From an uncultured Eubacteriales bacterium (GTDB taxonomy: Bacteria > Bacillota > Clostridia > Oscillospirales > Acutalibacteraceae): DNA of 8,613 nucleotides. The notes under the pieces are model-generated. The model made no database searches. It saw nothing but the letters and a program-made list of their open reading frames with translations, and was not told the DNA's origin. Both the position numbers and the translations under genes were made by a program. The DNA lies in the NCBI GenBank assembly GCA_900320235.1, contig ONRO01000044.1:1-8613 (forward strand), read 5' to 3'. Positions 4,901 to 8,613 of the stretch are shown in pieces (position 1 is the first letter of the stretch; the number at the start of each line of letters is the position of its first letter).

Positions 4901-6451
4901 ATGAAAAAAGTGTTTGTAAAAAGAAGCTTCAGCTTTGTAATTATGCTTGTGACAGCAGCTGCAGTGAATACCGGTACATTTCCTGCACAGCTTTTACCGG
5001 GCACAGGTTTAACAGTCAATGCGGTGGAGGATCAGGATTATTTGTATGATGAGCTTACTGACGGGACAATAAAGATTACTTCCTATAACGGCGAGGATGA
5101 AACCGTTGTCATCCCGTCAGAAATATCAGGAAAAACAGTAACACAAATCGGCGACAGAGCTTTTCAGGGCCGGGTAAATATAAAATCAGTGCAATTTCCT
5201 GACACCTTGCTCAGTATAGGAGAAGGCTCATTCTATGGCTGTTCCGGACTGAGCTCTGTAAACATTCCGGGAAGCGTAAAGAGCATCGGAGATAATGCAT
5301 TTTCATATTGTCAGGAGCTTGAAAAGATAACAATTCCAAAAGGTGAAACCGAGCTGGGAAGTTGGGTTTTCCAGAATTCAAAATGGATGAATGAACAGCC
5401 GGACGGCTGTGTTTATCTTGGAGAGGACGATTTTATTCTGTATACCTATAAGGGTGTAATGCCTGAAAACACGAGTGTAAAGATAAAAGACGGGACTGAA
5501 TATATTGCCGGAGCTGCATTTACATTTGTTGCAGGAGATATGGTAACCAGCTATGAGCAGCTTGTATCCGTGGAACTGCCGTCCGGTCTGAAATCCATAG
5601 GCACAAGAGCTTTTCAGGAATGCAGGAATCTTTCCGATGTAAAAATGCCTGACAGTGTTACAAAGATAGCAAACCTGGCATTTTCATGGGATCAGCCCTG
5701 GATAAAAAAATATGCAGACGGTCCTGTCTATCTTGGAAAGGTATTGTTCTTTTACAAGGGCGACAAAAGTGATCTTACAAGCTTTGAAATAAAGCCGGGA
5801 ACTGTAAGCATTGGTGACGATGCATTCAGAGGAAGTGAAAAGCTGGAAAGCATAACTATTCCGGACAGTGTGACCAGTATAGGTGACGGAGTATTTAACG
5901 AGTGCGGAAGTCTTACATCTGTCGAAATTCCTGATGGTGTGGAGAATATCGGAAATCATGCATTTTTATGCTGTCAGTCTCTGAAAACAGTTTCACTGCC
6001 GAAAAGTGTAAAAAGTATCGGAATCAGCGTTTTCAACTGCTGTGATAATCTTAAGGATATTTTCTATAACGGAACAGAGGATTCATTCAGCAGGATCATT
6101 ATGCAAAGCGATGATCGGGATCAGATAGTTGCGCTTTTGAAATATCAGTCTGGTGATGAGGAGATATCCGGTTCAGATTCACAGCAGCCTGAAAGCTATG
6201 AAGAAAAAGATGAGCATATTTCCGCTGCCGTGCAGAGCAGCTCTGAACAGAGAAGTGATACCGTATCAGAAATAACTGAGGATAATACAGATGATCAGAA
6301 GTCGGAGAAAACTTTTGAAAATGTCAGCGAAAATGAAAATAATAATAACACAGACAAAAATGTTCTGATAATCTGTATAATAGCTCTCCTGCTGATTGCG
6401 GGTGTAATAATAACCGTAATTGTTATCGGAAAAAATAAATCCGGCAAATAA
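4901..6451 (+). CDS. BspA-type leucine-rich-repeat surface protein with C-terminal membrane anchor
   Basis: The 516-residue product is exported: basic N-terminus (MKKVFVKRSF), hydrophobic core about 11-24 and probable cleavage near LTVNA (about 37-41). Residues about 50-395 are built from LRR_5/BspA-type units of about 23 residues (for example SITIPDSVTSIGDGVFNECGSL, here cut to 318-339 in overlapping parts), with hallmark IGDxAFxxCxxL and IPxSVxxI. Two longer inserts of the form W-x6-DGxVYLGxxxFxYKG (about 162-187 and 267-288) interrupt the array. A Ser/Glu/Asp-rich linker (about 416-485) leads to a membrane helix (about 488-510) and a basic KNKSGK tail. The layout places the repeats outside the cell on a stalk. 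Related proteins bind host or microbial surface partners; the ligand here is unknown. I chose ATG 4901 because AAAGGAG (4885-4891) fits it; a TTG at 4856 in the same frame does not. Confidence 0.9.
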   Translation: MKKVFVKRSFSFVIMLVTAAAVNTGTFPAQLLPGTGLTVNAVEDQDYLYDELTDGTIKITSYNGEDETVVIPSEISGKTVTQIGDRAFQGRVNIKSVQFPDTLLSIGEGSFYGCSGLSSVNIPGSVKSIGDNAFSYCQELEKITIPKGETELGSWVFQNSKWMNEQPDGCVYLGEDDFILYTYKGVMPENTSVKIKDGTEYIAGAAFTFVAGDMVTSYEQLVSVELPSGLKSIGTRAFQECRNLSDVKMPDSVTKIANLAFSWDQPWIKKYADGPVYLGKVLFFYKGDKSDLTSFEIKPGTVSIGDDAFRGSEKLESITIPDSVTSIGDGVFNECGSLTSVEIPDGVENIGNHAFLCCQSLKTVSLPKSVKSIGISVFNCCDNLKDIFYNGTEDSFSRIIMQSDDRDQIVALLKYQSGDEEISGSDSQQPESYEEKDEHISAAVQSSSEQRSDTVSEITEDNTDDQKSEKTFENVSENENNNNTDKNVLIICIIALLLIAGVIITVIVIGKNKSGK

Positions 6452-6472
6452 CAGTATTTTTTATATGAAATG

Positions 6473-6517
6473 AATTCCACCGCCTTTCAATTATTCATTA
6501 AGGCGGTGGAATTTTTT
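6473..6517 (+). terminator. strong rho-independent terminator after the leucine-rich-repeat gene
   Basis: Perfect 14-bp stem, AATTCCACCGCCTT (6473-6486) and AAGGCGGTGGAATT (6500-6513), 13-nt loop, followed by TTTT. It begins 22 nt after the stop codon and isolates this gene from the operon downstream. Confidence 0.95.
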
Positions 6518-6891
6518 GGATAATAATACGTCACATTTTTGTCAGGATTTTTCAATCGTTCTTAAAATTATAATGCAGAATTTTATTCAAGAGTAAAAAA
6601 TTCATAAAACATCTCATATATATGAATCTGATGAAACATAATCATGCAAATTTATATTACTCTTAATATATTCATGGTAATAGTCATATAATAATAAGAT
6701 TTTATAAACTTCAGATTATTCATTTTATACGGATAATTATGTATGAAATTTTGATTGAGGTGAGAAAGAAAAATTATTTAAAAAACCCTTAAAAATAGGA
6801 AAAATCTTATCGACGATTATGTTCAGAAATGCTATATTTATTGCATAAATGTGGATAAATATTCTTAATATATAACAATTTTTGTAAGACT
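6518..6891. other. long AT-rich intergenic region without genes
   Basis: Very AT-rich with many stop codons in every frame; I see no gene, RNA gene or tandem repeat. It holds many short A and T runs that could bend DNA, and one sequence identical to the DnaA-box consensus (TGTGGATAA at 6850-6858, i.e. TTATCCACA on the - strand). A single box is not evidence of an origin. Its position suggests a long regulatory region for the surface-protein operon that starts at 6990. Confidence 0.6.
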
Positions 6892-6920
6892 TTGAAGTAA
6901 TTGGTAACCTTAGTTATCAT
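6892..6920 (+). promoter_or_regulatory. promoter of the coiled-coil/signal peptidase/surface protein operon
   Basis: TTGAAG (6892-6897), a 17-bp spacer and TATCAT (6915-6920) make a reasonable sigma-A-type promoter about 70 bp before the first gene. Transcription would begin near 6927, inside the inverted repeat that follows. Confidence 0.5.
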
Positions 6921-6924
6921 TTTA

Positions 6925-6960
6925 GAAAATGAATATTTAATATCCAGAATATTCATTTTC
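6925..6960. promoter_or_regulatory. perfect 13-bp inverted repeat at the expected transcription start
   Basis: GAAAATGAATATT (6925-6937) and AATATTCATTTTC (6948-6960) are exact reverse complements across a 10-bp spacer. It lies just downstream of the -10 box and ends 20 bp before the GGAGGAG ribosome binding site (6981-6987). There is no T run after it, so it is not a normal terminator. It could be an operator for a dimeric regulator or a 5' hairpin that stabilises the mRNA. Confidence 0.6.
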
Positions 6961-6989
6961 AGAGCGAGATAGAATTATTCGGAGGAGTT

Positions 6990-7463
6990 ATGACAGATAA
7001 GGAACTAAAACGATTAAATCGCAGAGAGCTTTTGGAAATGTTGATTATGCAGAGCAAAAAGATTGATCGGATGCAGACTGAGATTGATGAATTAAATCAG
7101 AAGCTTTCAAAGAGAGATCTTGTTATCAGCGAGTCAGGATCGATTGCTGAAGCTTCGATTAAAATAAACAATGTATTTGCAAACGCACAGACTGCAGCGG
7201 ATCAGTATCTGAAGAACGTTTATAATCTTCATGCTGATACAGAGAAAGAATGCAGAATACTCCGTGAAAAAACGGAAGCAGAGTGCAGGGGAATGGAAAA
7301 GCAGGCGAAAGAACAGGCACAGCAGTATCTTGAACAGACAAAGCAGATGATTGACAGTGGAGTGTCTGATTTTAAAGAGAGAATGAAAGAAATGGCAGAT
7401 ATGCTTTTTGATCAGGAAAAAGTAAATGAAATATTAAACGGTGATAAGCATGAAAAAGAATAA
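6990..7463 (+). CDS. cytoplasmic coiled-coil protein, first gene of the surface-protein operon
   Basis: This 157-residue protein has no signal peptide or membrane segment. Residues about 2-44 (LLEMLIMQSKKIDRMQTEIDELNQKL) form a heptad-like coiled coil; GSIAEASIKINNVFANAQ (50-67) is a small-residue-rich segment typical of proteins found beside signal peptidase genes in Firmicutes; and about 68-145 is a second long, strongly charged helix. It vaguely resembles DivIVA-type scaffold proteins and similar proteins are sometimes labelled DNA repair protein, without good support. No enzymatic motif is visible. ATG 6990 follows a very strong GGAGGAG (6981-6987) with short spacing. The 3' end overlaps the signal peptidase start by 14 nt, so the two are translationally coupled. 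A role in placing or regulating export of the surface protein is inferred from context only. Confidence 0.8.
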   Translation: MTDKELKRLNRRELLEMLIMQSKKIDRMQTEIDELNQKLSKRDLVISESGSIAEASIKINNVFANAQTAADQYLKNVYNLHADTEKECRILREKTEAECRGMEKQAKEQAQQYLEQTKQMIDSGVSDFKERMKEMADMLFDQEKVNEILNGDKHEKE

Positions 7464-8037
7464 GGATATTTCTCTTGATGTTACAACTGAACAGCTAAAA
7501 GATGAGCTGAAAAGAGAAAAATATAAATCACGATATTTAAAAATCTTCAGAAGTACGATTGCAGCGTTAATTGTAACTGCGGCAGCGGCGGCATTGGTTG
7601 CAACACTGATCTTACCTGTTCTGCAGATATATGGTGCTTCAATGACACCAACTTTATATGAAGGGGATATTGTTGTTTCAGTAAAAACAGCAAACTTTGA
7701 CTATGGAGATATATTTTGTTTTTACTATGCAAATAAAATCCTGGTCAAGAGGATCATAGGGAAACCGCTTGATACAGTGGAACTTGATGACAGCGGAAAT
7801 GTATATGTAAACGGAAAGCTTCTGGATGAACCATATATCAAAGAAAAATCACTCGGAGAATGTGATATAGAATTTCCGTGTCAGGTTCCCGAAGGATCAT
7901 ATTTTGTTATGGGCGATCACAGGGATACTTCGCTTGATTCACGGAATTCTGAAATAGGATGTGTATCTCAGGACGAAATTGTCGGAAAAATAATTTTTAC
8001 AGTATGGCCGTTAAATCATTTTGGAGTTGTAAATTAA
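7450..8037 (+). CDS. lepB: signal peptidase I
   Basis: The 195-residue protein is a type I signal peptidase of Gram-positive size. A charged cytoplasmic N-terminus (about 1-34) precedes one membrane helix (about 36-57). Catalytic Ser64 lies in GASMTPT (62-68), the general base Lys100 in VKRIIG (99-104), and the last conserved box is GDHRDTSLDSR (155-165). It cleaves signal peptides from exported proteins on the outer face of the membrane. The N-terminal region, with many Lys and Glu, could interact with the coiled-coil protein encoded just before it. I chose ATG 7450; an in-frame GTG at 7441 is possible and would add three residues. The gene overlaps its upstream neighbour by 14 nt and is followed after 18 nt by a large exported protein, suggesting a peptidase serving that substrate rather than the general housekeeping copy. 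Confidence 0.95.
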   Translation: MKKNKDISLDVTTEQLKDELKREKYKSRYLKIFRSTIAALIVTAAAAALVATLILPVLQIYGASMTPTLYEGDIVVSVKTANFDYGDIFCFYYANKILVKRIIGKPLDTVELDDSGNVYVNGKLLDEPYIKEKSLGECDIEFPCQVPEGSYFVMGDHRDTSLDSRNSEIGCVSQDEIVGKIIFTVWPLNHFGVVN

Positions 8038-8055
8038 CAGGAATGGTGCACACTC

Positions 8056-8613
8056 ATGAAAAAAGATGTTCAGTTAAAAATACAAAAACTGAATAAAAAC
8101 CACAGATTCCGTCTTAAATGGTATCGCGTTGTCAGTGTACTTGCGTGCATAACGGTATTCATAACAACCTATGCGCTTATACTTCCGGCTATTACTATGG
8201 AAAGTGCATCAGACGAAGAAATCCGCGCTACACTGTATTCAGGCGGAAAGCTGCTGAGATGTCCTTTTGAAGTACATAAGCATACTGCTGAGTGTTATGA
8301 CAAAGATAACAATCTTATCTGTGGATATGCGGATTTTGCAGTTCACAGACATAACAAAAGCTGCTACGGTTCTGACGGTGAGCTGTTATGTCAGCTTCCT
8401 GAGATCGGAACACATACTCATGATCTGAACTGTGAAGATAAACAGCACGAATTAGTATGCGGAAAGGATGAGATCACTCTGCATAAGCATAGCAAAGAAT
8501 GCTATGACGAAAACGGCAGTCTGATCTGTGGAATGACGGAGGTTGTAGAACACGTTCATACCATATCCTGCTTTAAAATGCCGGCAGTAAGTTTTTCTGA
8601 AGAATATGACGGA
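8056..8613 (+). CDS. large surface protein, N-terminal part, with His/Cys repeats (runs off the window)
   Basis: The frame is open from ATG 8056 to the window end (186 codons). A basic N-terminus (about 1-23, many Lys and Arg) leads to a hydrophobic segment (about 24-46) ending in TTYALILPAITM, a sequence typical of large ruminococcal and related Firmicute cell-surface (SpaA or Cna-B-like) proteins, which acts as signal sequence or anchor. From residue 74 the exported part holds five tandem 23-residue units, HxH-x3-C-x8-C, listed separately. Neither a sortase motif nor Cna-B domains can be seen, because the C-terminal part is outside the window. AGGA at 8039-8042 precedes the start with a long 13-nt spacing, and the preceding signal peptidase stop is 18 nt away, so it is probably co-transcribed. 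A role as adhesin or pilus-like surface protein is inferred from family and context. Confidence 0.85.
   Translation, partial: MKKDVQLKIQKLNKNHRFRLKWYRVVSVLACITVFITTYALILPAITMESASDEEIRATLYSGGKLLRCPFEVHKHTAECYDKDNNLICGYADFAVHRHNKSCYGSDGELLCQLPEIGTHTHDLNCEDKQHELVCGKDEITLHKHSKECYDENGSLICGMTEVVEHVHTISCFKMPAVSFSEEYDG
8275..8613 (+). repeat. tandem 69-bp coding repeats encoding HxH-x3-C-x8-C units
   Basis: Inside the surface protein, His pairs occur at residues 74/76, 97/99, 120/122, 143/145 and 166/168, each exactly 23 residues apart. Every pair is followed by a Cys 4 residues later (80, 103, 126, 149, 172) and, in the four complete units, by a second Cys 9 further on (89, 112, 135, 158). Typical unit: HKHSKECYDENGSLICG. 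Units start at 8275, 8344, 8413, 8482 and 8551. The DNA has diverged, so selection has kept the His/Cys spacing. Confidence 0.9.

Noticed and set aside
6850..6858. Perfect DnaA-box consensus in AT-rich DNA, possible replication origin
   Set aside because: Only one box is visible and there is no dnaA, dnaN or replication gene nearby; a 9-bp match can occur by chance.
7441..7449. GTG 7441 as start of the signal peptidase
   Set aside because: ATG 7450 in the same frame is a better start codon; the sequence upstream gives no strong ribosome binding site to favour the GTG, so it is only a possible alternative.
1..8613. CRISPR array, tRNA, rRNA, insertion sequence with transposase
   Set aside because: No regularly spaced direct repeats, cloverleaf sequences, ribosomal RNA stretches or transposase motifs were seen on either strand.

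Overview
The window looks like a low-to-moderate GC Gram-positive gut or rumen Firmicute, most likely Ruminococcus or a close relative (Oscillospiraceae). This rests on gene content: a TIR protein of the Firmicute type, the start of a secreted GH13 alpha-amylase, a BspA-type leucine-rich-repeat surface protein, and a surface-protein operon whose last gene has the N-terminal segment TTYALILPAITM and repeated His/Cys modules. Assignment to Ruminococcus is an inference from family resemblance, not from a search.

Layout. (1) 1-800, + strand: the 3' part of a TIR-domain gene, apparently split into two frames by a one-base loss near 182-184; the second half is an unrecognised beta-rich domain with a helical tail. 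A strong bidirectional hairpin terminator (920-959) separates it from the convergent genes. (2) 1007-3030, - strand: a glycerate kinase (glxK type) followed downstream by an alpha-amylase gene that keeps its signal peptide and first conserved region but stops before all three catalytic residues, so it is almost certainly a remnant. (3) 3031-3621: a non-coding stretch with a promoter for the kinase, a GC-richer 290-bp element bounded by inverted repeats (3116-3408), a good extended -10 promoter (3421-3449) and a leader of about 165 nt with possible secondary structure. (4) 3622-4626, + strand: an aspartate/glutamate racemase-family protein that has lost the first catalytic cysteine, followed after 12 nt by a DUF503/YlxP-like small protein. 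(5) 4901-6451, + strand: a secreted BspA-type leucine-rich-repeat protein with a C-terminal membrane anchor and a strong terminator (6473-6517). (6) 6518-6989: a very AT-rich non-coding stretch ending in a promoter and a perfect 13-bp inverted repeat. (7) 6990-8613, + strand: a tight operon of a cytoplasmic coiled-coil protein, a type I signal peptidase (overlapping by 14 nt) and the start of a large surface protein that runs off the window.

How the genes fit together. The clearest functional unit is the last operon: a signal peptidase encoded directly before a large exported protein suggests a peptidase dedicated to that substrate, as in Gram-positive pilus and adhesin loci. The surface protein begins with five tandem 23-residue units, each with the pattern HxH-x3-C-x8-C (the last cut by the window edge), which is the most striking sequence pattern here. 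Otherwise the window is a mosaic of unrelated short transcription units with two decayed or broken genes (TIR and amylase) and one repeat-like element, which fits an accessory, rearranging part of the chromosome.
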